Shown here: positions 53,976 to 61,475 of the stretch, one piece after another
Layout: the number at the start of each line of letters is the position of its first letter
Numbering within the stretch: position 1 is the first letter of the stretch
From: Streptomyces kurssanovii
Lineage (GTDB): Bacteria; Actinomycetota; Actinomycetes; Streptomycetales; Streptomycetaceae
Reading direction: 5' to 3'
Assembly: GCF_014649695.1 (NCBI RefSeq)
Contig: NZ_BMTN01000006.1
Location: forward strand, 305,049-369,048
DNA: 64,000 bases
The notes under the pieces: generated by a model
Told to the model about the DNA's origin: nothing
Database searches by the model: none
What the model saw: only the letters and a program-made list of their open reading frames with translations
Translations under genes and position numbers: made by a program

Positions 53976-55825
53976 CAGCGGCTCCCTTCGGGCAGGGCGA
54001 ACCATCGGTTGACGGCGTCGGCGAGCAGCGAGCGGGCGGTGCGGTACTCCATGCCGCCGATGCGCTCCTCGTCGGTGTGGTCGAGGGAGGAGTCTCCGGG
54101 CCCGTACGCCACCATCGGCACGTCGTGCCAGGTGGTGGCCAGTGTGTTCATGTCGGAGGTCCCCTTCTTCACCACGAAGCGGGGCCTGATCCCGGCATCG
54201 GCGAAGGCCCGGGTGAACGCCTTGACCAGCGGGCCGGAACGGCCGCCGGCGTAGCCGGGGGTGGCGCGTAGCACCTCGATCTCCACGCCCTCGCGGACAT
54301 GGCCGAGCGCGGCGGTGCGCAGCGCTTCCAGGTCGGCCGTGGGCGGCACCCGGAAGTTGAGGATCCCGGTGGCCCGGTTCTGCTCGCGCCCGGTCGCGCA
54401 GCTGATGTCGATGACCGCGCTCAGGGCGTCGGGCGCCTGCTCGAGGACCGAGGCGCGGATCTCGCCGAGGGCCCCGATCAGGTGGTCCGGCGCGGACACC
54501 GCGTCCATACCGGCCGAGTGCCCGCTGGACACGGAGGCGGTCACCTCGAGCTTGAACAGCCCGAAGTAGCCGAGGGTCAGGGTCCGCGAGCCGCTGGGCT
54601 CACCGATGACGACGGCGTCGGCCGGGTAGTGGTCGCGTACGTGGAAGGCGCCCTTGGAGGAGGAGATCTCCTCCTCGACCGCGCCGATCGCGCACAGCTG
54701 CCCGTCCTCCGGGATGTCCGCGTGCGCGAGCACCTCCAGGAAGCTCGCCAGGCTGCCCTTGGCGTCGACGCTGCCGCGGGCCCACAGTTCGTCCTCGCGC
54801 CACTCGGCGGGCCAGTGGTGCGGCACGGTGTCGAGGTGGCCGAGGAGCAGCAGCCGCCGGGGGCCGTCGCCGCGGGTCGCGACCAGGTTTCCCGCCTCGT
54901 CGACCCTGGCCCGCATGCCGCGCTCCTGGCACCACTCGGCCAGGAACGAGGCGAGTTCCGCCTCGTCGCCGGAGACCGAGGGCACGGAGACCAGCCGGGT
55001 GAGCAGACTGAGGTCGGCGGCGGGTTCCCTGCTGCGCCAGAAGCGGGTCCAGCCCGCCGGCTCCGTCATGGTGTGCGGACCGGTGACGGCCACGTCCGCG
55101 CTGCCCTCCAGGGCGATCTCGGCGGCGCGGACCTTCTGGCGCATCCTGCCGCCCGCGTACCGCGCGCCGTCGCCCGGATAGGCGTTGCACAGCGTCGAGC
55201 GGGGGTCGTCCGGGTCGGTCAGCAGTCCGGGCGTGCCGGTGACCAGCCGCAGATGGTCGGCGTGCAGGGCGTTGGAGAGGACCGCGGCGAGAACATCGGC
55301 GTCGACGTTCAGCGGCGGCTCGCCGGCCCGGCCCGCCACCGGCGGCGACAGGCAGACCACGTCGTACGTGTCGAGCAGGGCGTTCAGCCGTACGGTGTCG
55401 ACGTCCGCGGGGACACCGGCGCGGTGGTCGCGGACCACGACGGGACGGCCCTCGGGGGACAGTGCCTTCAAGGGGCGGTTGGAGCGGCCGGTCACCAGGC
55501 CGCCGCGCGCGGCGACGGCGGTGAACACGCTCAGTCCGAGGGTCCGCAGACCCTGCTCCACGGCGGGCAGGGTGACCCGCTCGTAGGCGTCGACCAGGTG
55601 CGCCATCTCCACGGGCGGGCAGTAGCGGACCGAGTCGCCGCCTGCCAGCCGCAGTTGCGGCATCGGCCGGCCGATCGCCGAGTAGTGCCGCTCGATGCCG
55701 GTGGCGCCGCCGGCGACCAGGAGCGCCCGGGCGCCGCGTGCGACCACGTCCGCGATCTCCTTGTGGATGGTCTCGCGGTCGAGCGTCGCGCTGCCGACCT
55801 TGATCACATAGAGGGGCCGGGTCAT
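53975..55825 (-). CDS. LysZ-LysK fusion: carrier-bound amino-acid kinase + M20-type deacylase
   Basis: 616 residues, two enzymes in one chain. Residues 1-about 265 are an amino-acid kinase: MTRPLYVIKVGSATLDRETI, ALLVAGGATGIERHYSAIGR, LSNALHADHLRLVTGTPGLL, GGRMRQKVRAAEIALEGSAD. Residues about 275-616 are an M20 metallopeptidase: LLLLGHLDTVPHHWPAEWRE (HxD), WARGSVDAKGSLASFLEVLA (bridging Asp), AVEEEISSSKGAF (EE), and KKGTSDMNTLATTWHDVPMV. LysZ phosphorylates the LysW-bound glutamyl/aminoadipyl side chain; LysK frees the finished amino acid from LysW. In known systems these are separate proteins acting at opposite ends of the pathway. Overlaps neighbours by ATGA and TGATG. Confidence 0.9.
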   Translation of the reverse strand: MTRPLYVIKVGSATLDRETIHKEIADVVARGARALLVAGGATGIERHYSAIGRPMPQLRLAGGDSVRYCPPVEMAHLVDAYERVTLPAVEQGLRTLGLSVFTAVAARGGLVTGRSNRPLKALSPEGRPVVVRDHRAGVPADVDTVRLNALLDTYDVVCLSPPVAGRAGEPPLNVDADVLAAVLSNALHADHLRLVTGTPGLLTDPDDPRSTLCNAYPGDGARYAGGRMRQKVRAAEIALEGSADVAVTGPHTMTEPAGWTRFWRSREPAADLSLLTRLVSVPSVSGDEAELASFLAEWCQERGMRARVDEAGNLVATRGDGPRRLLLLGHLDTVPHHWPAEWREDELWARGSVDAKGSLASFLEVLAHADIPEDGQLCAIGAVEEEISSSKGAFHVRDHYPADAVVIGEPSGSRTLTLGYFGLFKLEVTASVSSGHSAGMDAVSAPDHLIGALGEIRASVLEQAPDALSAVIDISCATGREQNRATGILNFRVPPTADLEALRTAALGHVREGVEIEVLRATPGYAGGRSGPLVKAFTRAFADAGIRPRFVVKKGTSDMNTLATTWHDVPMVAYGPGDSSLDHTDEERIGGMEYRTARSLLADAVNRWFALPEGSR

Positions 55826-56883
55826 GGCGACACCGCCGTGGTGGGCAGGCCGGACGTCTCGTCGAAGCCGAAGATCAGGTTCATGGCCTGGACGGCCTGT
55901 CCGGCGGCACCCTTGATCAGGTTGTCGAGGGCGGCCACGGCGACGCACTGGCCGTCGCGGACCGCGATCGCGACCTCGGCGACGTTCGAGCCGACGACGG
56001 CCTTGAGCATGGGGAAGTCCTGCGGCACCTTGGGCGCCGGCCGGACCCGCACGAACGGCTTGCCGACATACGCCTTGGCATAGGCGCGCTTGACGTCCAG
56101 CGCCGCGACGCCGGGCCGCAGTTCGGTGTACGCGGTGACCATGATGCCGCGGGCCACGTCGAGACTGTGGGTGGAGAACCGCAGGTCCATGGCCGCGCCG
56201 GTGTGGTCGGCGATCGCCTGCCGGACCTCCGGCGCGTGCCGGTGCCCGTACAGCTTGTGCACGCGGAAGTTGCCGCTGCGCTCCGCGGGCGGCTCGTTGC
56301 CGCCGCGGCCGCCGCCCGTGGAGCCGGTCTTGGCGTCGACGACCACACGGCCGTCCACGAGCGACTCGGCGAACAGCGGGTACAGGGCGTAGACGCTGGT
56401 GACGGCCATGCAGCCGGGCAGGCTGATGAACCGGCTCTCCGGGACGCCGTCGCTGAGCTCGGGGACGTAGTAGGCGAAGTCCTCCGACGGCGGATTCGCG
56501 GCGGTCCGCGGATAGTGGGTCAGGACCTCGGCGCTGTCCCGCAGCCGGAAGTCTCCGCCCAGGTTCACGACCCGCTTGGCGTACTCGGCGATCAGCGGCA
56601 GCTGCTCGGGCAGGGAGCCGGTGGGCAGGCAGCCGAAGGCGATGTCGACGGTTCCGCTGTCCGCCAGTTGCGCCAGCGGCCGGAACTTGAGCCCGGCCGC
56701 CTTGGGGTGGTTGCGCAGCCAGGGATGGACGCTGCCGATTGTGGCGCCCGCGCTGCGCTCCGCGGAGAGGAAGGCGAGCTCGACGTGCGGGTGCTCCAGC
56801 AGGAGCCGGATCATCTCGCCACCGGTGTAACCGCTGGCGCCGATGACGGCGACGCGGATCGTCTCGTGAGAGGTCTCAGCCAA
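55822..56883 (-). CDS. lysY: LysY/ArgC-type reductase (LysW-aminoacyl-phosphate to semialdehyde)
   Basis: 353 residues. NADPH-binding VAVIGASGYTGGEMIRLLLE at the N-terminus; catalytic Cys in SLPGCMAVTSVYALYPL (LysY-like GC-x-(A)-T spacing); KTGSTGGGRGGNEPPAERSG; HRHAPEVRQAIADHTGAAMD (active His region). Reduces the phosphorylated carrier-bound acid to aldehyde, giving the acceptor for the transketolase. Stop/start overlap with LysZ-LysK (ATGA), 8-bp overlap with the aminotransferase gene upstream. Confidence 0.92.
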   Translation of the reverse strand: MAETSHETIRVAVIGASGYTGGEMIRLLLEHPHVELAFLSAERSAGATIGSVHPWLRNHPKAAGLKFRPLAQLADSGTVDIAFGCLPTGSLPEQLPLIAEYAKRVVNLGGDFRLRDSAEVLTHYPRTAANPPSEDFAYYVPELSDGVPESRFISLPGCMAVTSVYALYPLFAESLVDGRVVVDAKTGSTGGGRGGNEPPAERSGNFRVHKLYGHRHAPEVRQAIADHTGAAMDLRFSTHSLDVARGIMVTAYTELRPGVAALDVKRAYAKAYVGKPFVRVRPAPKVPQDFPMLKAVVGSNVAEVAIAVRDGQCVAVAALDNLIKGAAGQAVQAMNLIFGFDETSGLPTTAVSP

Positions 56884-58195
56884 GACGGGCCGCCTTCTCG
56901 TACGGGCGGCGGTGGTCGCCCTCTTCGACGAGCTTGCGGATGGCGTCCGGGCGCCGGGCGACCTTCCGGAAGGCGTCGGCGTAGCGCAGGATGCGCTCGT
57001 ACTCGACCGGGGAGCGCAGCTCGCGGCAGAGGACCAGGGTGCTGTCCAGCATCCCGAGGGTGACCGGGAAGTCCTCCGGGCGGTGGTCGCGCACCGCGGC
57101 CGGGTTGAGGGTGAACGGGTAGCCGCCTCCGAAGCCGTCCCGGTGCCGGAAGGGCAGGTGGCACGGGATCGGGGTGTTCTGCCACTCGCGGGCGGGCACG
57201 CCCTCGGCGACGAGCAGTTGGTGCACCGCCTCCTTGACGGCGTGCACCGGGAGGTCGCCGAGGCCCACGGCGTCCGGGTGCAGGGTCATCCGGTACATGT
57301 TGTACGCGTGGACATGCCCGTCCGGGACGTGCGGCGGGGTGAACAGGCCGGTCTCGCGCAGGGCTTCGCCGATCAGGGCCGCGTTGCGGGCCCGGATCTC
57401 GTCGTAGTAGGGCAGGCGTGCCAGCTGGCTGGTGCCGAAGGCCGCGGCCACCCACGACATGCCGTAGTCGATGCCGTGCCGATCCAGATAGGCGACGGCC
57501 CGGTCGTACGCCTCCTCGGTCGAGAAGAAGGCGATACCGCCCTCTCCGCCGAGCGGGAAGTTCTTGTCGGCCATCAGGCTCTGGCCCGCGGCGTCGCCGA
57601 AGGAGCCGGCCAGTCGGTCGCCAATCTTCGCGGAGTGGGCGTGCGAGGCGTCCTCGACGAGCGCGAGGCCGTGGCTGTCGGCCAGGGCGCGCAGCGCCGG
57701 GACGTCCGCGGGCAGGCCGTGGACGTGCACCGGCATGAGCGCGCGGGTCCGGTCGGTGATCGCGGCATCGGCGGCCTGCGGGTCCATGCAGTACGTGACC
57801 GGGTCGATGTCGACGAACACCGGGATCGCGTGAGCGGCGACGACGGCCTGGGCGGTGGCGATGAACGTGAACGCCGGGACGACGACCTCGTCACCGGGCT
57901 GCACGCCGGCGCCCACCAGCGCCATGTGCAGGCTGGAGGTGCCGCTGGCGGTGGGCAGGGCGTACCGGGCGCCGACGTAGGAGCGGTAGGCCTCGGCGAA
58001 GCCCGCGACGACCTTCTCGGGCGTCTGCCGCTGGGCGAGCATGAGGTTGAAGACGTCTTCCTTGGTGATGACAGGGAAGAGAGTGCGGCGCATGGCCTTG
58101 GGGATCATGGCCCCGCCGCCGAGGGCGGCGAGTTCGGCTTCGAGGTCCGCGGCGTCGGGAAGCGGCAGCGGTGCCGCCGGGAAGTCAGTGATCAT
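56876..58195 (-). CDS. DegT/DnrJ/EryC1/StrS aminotransferase
   Basis: 439 residues, complete sugar-aminotransferase-type fold I enzyme. YVGARYALPTASGTSSLHMA, VVVPAFTFIATAQAVVAAHA, DVPALRALADSHGLALVEDA with SHAHSAK, SLMADKNFPLGGEGGIAFFS (PLP Lys in ADKNFPLGGEGG) and VHAYNMYRMTLHPDAV. By analogy with AmCP pathways it aminates the ketone formed by transketolase. ATG overlaps the stop of the truncated homologue upstream (ATGA). Confidence 0.9.
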   Translation of the reverse strand: MITDFPAAPLPLPDAADLEAELAALGGGAMIPKAMRRTLFPVITKEDVFNLMLAQRQTPEKVVAGFAEAYRSYVGARYALPTASGTSSLHMALVGAGVQPGDEVVVPAFTFIATAQAVVAAHAIPVFVDIDPVTYCMDPQAADAAITDRTRALMPVHVHGLPADVPALRALADSHGLALVEDASHAHSAKIGDRLAGSFGDAAGQSLMADKNFPLGGEGGIAFFSTEEAYDRAVAYLDRHGIDYGMSWVAAAFGTSQLARLPYYDEIRARNAALIGEALRETGLFTPPHVPDGHVHAYNMYRMTLHPDAVGLGDLPVHAVKEAVHQLLVAEGVPAREWQNTPIPCHLPFRHRDGFGGGYPFTLNPAAVRDHRPEDFPVTLGMLDSTLVLCRELRSPVEYERILRYADAFRKVARRPDAIRKLVEEGDHRRPYEKAARLG

Positions 58196-58839
58196 GAGGG
58201 TGCTCCGTAAGTGGCGACGGGACGCGCCGCTCGGGTCAGGGCCATCCGTGCGCAGGCGGCCACCAGGGGGCTCAGCCGGTAGTTGAACTGGACGCCGGGC
58301 ACCAGCGAGGCGTCGGCCTCCTCCTGCGTCCACATCGTGCGCAGGTCGTAGGCGCCGAAGATCTTCAGCCGCTCGGCGCGGGCCCAGAGGCGGGCGTCGT
58401 CGGTGAGCACGGCCGCGGCCGGTCCGAAGCCGAGCCCGGTCAGGTCCACGACCAGCGCGGGGGCACTCGCACCGGCGGCCAGTTCCGGCAGCCGGTCGGC
58501 GTTGGTCGCGTCCAGTGCCACATGGTCGTAGGCGATCGGCCGCCGGCCCTCTTCGTCTCCCGCGCGCTCGACGGTGACACCGAGCCAGTTCAGGAACGCC
58601 TCGGTGGCCGCGTCCGGCTCGGGCAGCGACACGGTGTCGCCGTGGCCGATGCCCTGGCCGGCGAGGGCCGCGTGGACGGCCCCCGTACGGCTGTTGAGGA
58701 GGACCGCCTTCGCGCGTCCGGTCTGCTTGGTCAGCAGCCTTTCCAGACCGGGCAGTTCCCGGTCGCTCTTCTCGATGCTCATGACCACGCCCGAGGTGAG
58801 GACGCGGGTGAGCACCGTCGCTGTGTCGAACAGTTCCAT
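58192..58839 (-). CDS. Truncated DegT-aminotransferase-like protein, no PLP lysine
   Basis: 215 residues. Short pieces match DegT enzymes: RAKAVLLNSRTGAVHAALAG (like ASGTSALHxAL), RAERLKIFGAYDLRTMWTQE and FNYRLSPLVAACARMALTRA (like nYRlsExxAAxgxxQL). The stretch with the PLP-binding Lys and much of the C-domain are absent. It lies directly upstream of the complete DegT gene, overlapping it by ATGA. Probably a non-catalytic partner or recognition subunit. ATG 58839 has GGAG 8 nt upstream; a GTG at 58857 overlapping the LysX stop is also possible. Confidence 0.7.
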   Translation of the reverse strand: MELFDTATVLTRVLTSGVVMSIEKSDRELPGLERLLTKQTGRAKAVLLNSRTGAVHAALAGQGIGHGDTVSLPEPDAATEAFLNWLGVTVERAGDEEGRRPIAYDHVALDATNADRLPELAAGASAPALVVDLTGLGFGPAAAVLTDDARLWARAERLKIFGAYDLRTMWTQEEADASLVPGVQFNYRLSPLVAACARMALTRAARPVATYGAPS

Positions 58840-58853
58840 GGGTCGTCTCCGTG

Positions 58854-59723
58854 TCACGCGGCCGCGGCCGCGAGCTGCTCCGCGACGTAGGCGGCGAGGT
58901 GGCCGGCCACGTTGACTCCGTGCTGGGCGGAGGAGCGGGCGAATTCGGGGTTGGCATTCACTTCGAGCACGAGCAGCTCACCGGTGGTCCGGTCCTCGAC
59001 CAGGTCCACTCCGTAGAACCCGGGGCCGAGGATGTCGACGACGTGGCCGCAGAGCTTCTCGATCTCCGTGGTGACCTCGATCCGCCGGACCTCCGCGCCG
59101 AGGTGGGTATTGGTGCGCCAGTCGGTCGAGACGCGCTGGATCGCCACCACGGGGGTGCGTCCGACGACCACGACGCGCAGGTCGTGGCCGGGCTTGTCGA
59201 TGTACTCCTGTACGACGACGGGGAAGAGCTTCCCCGCGGCGTCGGCGGACTCGCGGCCGCCGGCCCAGGCCTCGACACACTCCGCGTTGGCCATCTTGGT
59301 GACACCGCGCCCCCAGGACCCGCTCACGGGCTTCACCACGGCGGGCAGGCCGAGTTCGGCGACACTCGCGTGCACCTGCTCGTAGCTGAAGGCGTGCCGG
59401 GTGACGGGGTGGGGGACGCCGTGGCGCTCGAAGAGCAGCGCCTGAAGTCCCTTGTCGTTGCAGGTCTCGATGGTCGCCGACCGGTTGAGGGTGGTGGCTC
59501 CGGCGTGCTCGAGCCGGCGGGAGACGCTGATCGCCTCGCGGTGGGACAGGTTCCTGATGAGGACGAGACCGGGCGGGCCGGTGCGGCCCGCCACGACCTC
59601 GGCCAGATCCTTCACGAGCAACGGCCGTGCCGTCAGACCCTCGTCACGCAGTGCGCCGAGAAGGAGCTTCTCGTCGGGGCGCAGCATCGTGACCGAGAGC
59701 AGGACCTGGTCGGCGGAGGTCAC
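58854..59723 (-). CDS. lysX: LysX: LysW-glutamate/aminoadipate ligase (RimK-type ATP-grasp)
   Basis: 289 residues. Short N-terminal domain, then ATP-grasp: GLPAVVKPVSGSWGRGVTKM (ATP loop Lys and Gly-rich lid), FPVVVQEYIDKPGHDLRVVV, TNTHLGAEVRRIEVTTEIEK, GVDLVEDRTTGELLVLEVNA, NPEFARSSAQHGVNVAGHLA (like the EF-S-GVDIPG end of LysX). Attaches the alpha-amino group of glutamate (or 2-aminoadipate) to the C-terminal Glu of LysW. GTG start at 59723 overlaps the lysW stop (GTGA). Confidence 0.92.
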   Translation of the reverse strand: MTSADQVLLSVTMLRPDEKLLLGALRDEGLTARPLLVKDLAEVVAGRTGPPGLVLIRNLSHREAISVSRRLEHAGATTLNRSATIETCNDKGLQALLFERHGVPHPVTRHAFSYEQVHASVAELGLPAVVKPVSGSWGRGVTKMANAECVEAWAGGRESADAAGKLFPVVVQEYIDKPGHDLRVVVVGRTPVVAIQRVSTDWRTNTHLGAEVRRIEVTTEIEKLCGHVVDILGPGFYGVDLVEDRTTGELLVLEVNANPEFARSSAQHGVNVAGHLAAYVAEQLAAAAA

Positions 59724-59908
59724 TCTCCCCAGTCCTCTTCCACCTCGGGGGCGAGGTCCAGCCGCGCTCCGGCCTCGGACTTCTCCACGACCTCGTGCTC
59801 CTGGCCGCAGGCCGCGCACTCGGTGATCTCACCCTTTTCCCAGGCTTCCTGGACCTCGAATTCCGTGTCGCACACGAGGCATTTCGGAGCCGCAATGGCG
59901 GTGGTCAT
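59720..59908 (-). CDS. lysW: LysW amino-group carrier protein
   Basis: 62 residues. Two zinc pairs, KCLVCDTEFE and ECAACGQEHEV; acidic globular body; ends EVEEDWGE, the exact EDWGE C-terminus to whose last Glu substrates are joined by LysX. Protects the amino group and steers intermediates between enzymes. ATG 59908 behind AAGGAG. First gene of the biosynthetic operon. Confidence 0.95.
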   Translation of the reverse strand: MTTAIAAPKCLVCDTEFEVQEAWEKGEITECAACGQEHEVVEKSEAGARLDLAPEVEEDWGE

Positions 59909-59950
59909 TTTTCGAAACTCCTTCTGTAAATCGGCATGCTGATACGGCCG

Positions 59951-59989
59951 GCGGCACGGGAGTCCCGCGGAGCGGGGCCCGCGTGCCGC
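59951..59989. promoter_or_regulatory. Stem-loop between the secreted peptide gene and lysW
   Basis: GCGGCACG pairs with CGTGCCGC; an inner GGGAGTCCCGC region can refold. Could terminate/attenuate transcription from the peptide gene into lysW. A 15-bp direct repeat (GGCGTGCCTGGTGGG) lies at 60051-60065 and 60069-60083, right after the peptide stop. Confidence 0.5.
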
Positions 59990-60083
59990 GGGCTCCGCTC
60001 CGCCGCACGGCGGTTCGGGTGGTGAAGGTGTGCTGAAGGTGCCCGGTGAAGGCGTGCCTGGTGGGGCAGGCGTGCCTGGTGGG

Positions 60084-60236
60084 TCAGACCCAGCCCGGGT
60101 CCTGCGGGCCCGACGTTCCGGTTCCGGCGACCGCCGCCCGGTCGGCGTCACCCGGAGCGACGGAGAAGGCGATCAACGCGGCGGCGGCGATCATGCACGC
60201 TGCGAAATACTTACCTGAACGCGTCACGTACTTCAT
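60084..60236 (-). CDS. Small secreted peptide (module 2)
   Basis: 50 residues. MKYVTRSGKYFAACMIAAAA then LIAFSV forms a signal-peptide-like region; the remaining tail APGDADRAAVAGTGTSGPQD ends PGWV. Short, near C-terminal Trp, no enzyme domain. ATG 60236 follows GGGGGGAC. Lies between lysW (same strand, 175 bp downstream) and a divergent LuxR regulator, like the peptide gene at 22060-22278. May be a signal, a chaperone peptide or an unmodified precursor. Confidence 0.6.
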   Translation of the reverse strand: MKYVTRSGKYFAACMIAAAALIAFSVAPGDADRAAVAGTGTSGPQDPGWV

Positions 60237-60376
60237 TTCGTGTCCCCCCTGGACGGTTAGTGGTCAGCTGTTCGCGTGCCGCTGTCCACATGAAGAGACT
60301 GCCCTGGGAAGGACATTGCCGGAAGTAGTGACAGGGGTCATGATCATGCAGTGCAGAAAGTCGAAGGGGGCGGCAG

Positions 60377-61405
60377 ATGTGCAGCAAAACAGACATACGC
60401 GAAAACGGTGCACATATAGAGGTATGTGCTGAGGGAATGGCGGTCTACCGGGCCGCCCTCGTGGCCGGCCGGGTCGCGCGCGCGGAGGCCCCCGGCTGCC
60501 TGCCGGACCTCGGACTGCTGGTGCCCGCGGTGGACGACCCCGAGGCCATGGTGCCCGTACCGCCGGCCGTCGCCGAAGCGACGCTGGTGCGTCCCCTGGA
60601 GCGGCGCGTCGACGAGCAGCAGCGGACGGTGGCCACGCTCCGCGCCTCCATGTCCCAGATGGAGAGCGTCTACCGGAGCCTGCGGGAGGGGAGCAACGCC
60701 GTCCAGCGGCTCACCGGCGCGGCGATGATCGCCGCCGCGGTGGAGGCGGAGGCGCAGTCCGCCACGCGTGAGACGCTCACCGCGCACCCGGGTGGGGGCC
60801 GCCCGGAAGAAGTCCTCGCCAAGTCCCTGTCGTACACGCTGGAGGCGAAGAAGCGCGGCGTCAGGCAGCGGACGCTGTACCAGCACACGGTACGGACGCA
60901 CGGCCCGACGCTGGACTACATCAAGGCCGCCAGCAGCGCCGGGGCCGAAGTGCGCACCGTCGACGAGGTCTTCGACCGGCTGCTCATCTGGGACCGCTCG
61001 GTCGCCTTCATCCCCGACAAGGAGAAGGAGCATCACAACCACGCGCTGAGAGTCACCGACCCCGGCATCGTGCACTTCCTCGTCTCCGTCTTCGAGCACG
61101 CCTGGGACCGTGCGGAACCGGTCGTCTACGAGCCCGACCAGCAGCGCCCGAAGATCCTCACCGACGAGACGCGCCGCCGCGTGCTGCGGATGATGGTCGA
61201 CGGCTACACCGACGCCGCCATCGCCGCCCGGCTCGGAATGAGCGTCCGTACCGTGGCGACCCATCTGAAGAAGGTGTCGGACGCACTGGGCAGCAAGAGC
61301 CGGGCCCAGCTCGCATATCTGACCGCCCAGAGCGGTCTGCTGGAGGGGTCCCCGAGCCCGGACTGCCGCTGCGGCACCGATCGGCACGACTCCCGGCACG
61401 ACTGA
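60377..61405 (+). CDS. LuxR-type regulator with TrmB-like central domain (module 2)
   Basis: 342 residues. C-terminal LuxR HTH about 270-330: RMMVDGYTDAAIAARLGMSV, RTVATHLKKVSDALGSKSRA, QLAYLTAQSGLLEG. Central GVRQRTLYQHTVRTHGPTLD and AEVRTVDEVFDRLLIWDRSV match the regulator at 22407-23390 segment by segment; both start with a Cys-containing helix region (VCAEGMAVYRAALVAGRVAR). Divergent from the peptide/LysW operon across 140 bp, so it is the likely pathway regulator. ATG 60377 behind AAGGGGG. Confidence 0.87.
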   Translation: MCSKTDIRENGAHIEVCAEGMAVYRAALVAGRVARAEAPGCLPDLGLLVPAVDDPEAMVPVPPAVAEATLVRPLERRVDEQQRTVATLRASMSQMESVYRSLREGSNAVQRLTGAAMIAAAVEAEAQSATRETLTAHPGGGRPEEVLAKSLSYTLEAKKRGVRQRTLYQHTVRTHGPTLDYIKAASSAGAEVRTVDEVFDRLLIWDRSVAFIPDKEKEHHNHALRVTDPGIVHFLVSVFEHAWDRAEPVVYEPDQQRPKILTDETRRRVLRMMVDGYTDAAIAARLGMSVRTVATHLKKVSDALGSKSRAQLAYLTAQSGLLEGSPSPDCRCGTDRHDSRHD

Positions 61406-61475
61406 TCACGCGGACACGGGGGCACGGGGGCACGCCGACGATCCTGCGCGGAGGGCTCGTCGGTGGCCGCCCGAG

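Noticed and set aside
55822-56883. Assigning the ArgC-like gene to arginine biosynthesis
   Set aside because: It sits with LysW, LysX and LysZ-LysK, has no argJ/argD/argF neighbours, and overlaps the DegT and LysZ-LysK genes; a carrier-protein role fits better.
48263-60236. Lysine biosynthesis through aminoadipate
   Set aside because: No homocitrate synthase, homoaconitase or LysJ-type gene is seen, and the transketolase, second ATP-grasp and exporter are not part of that route.
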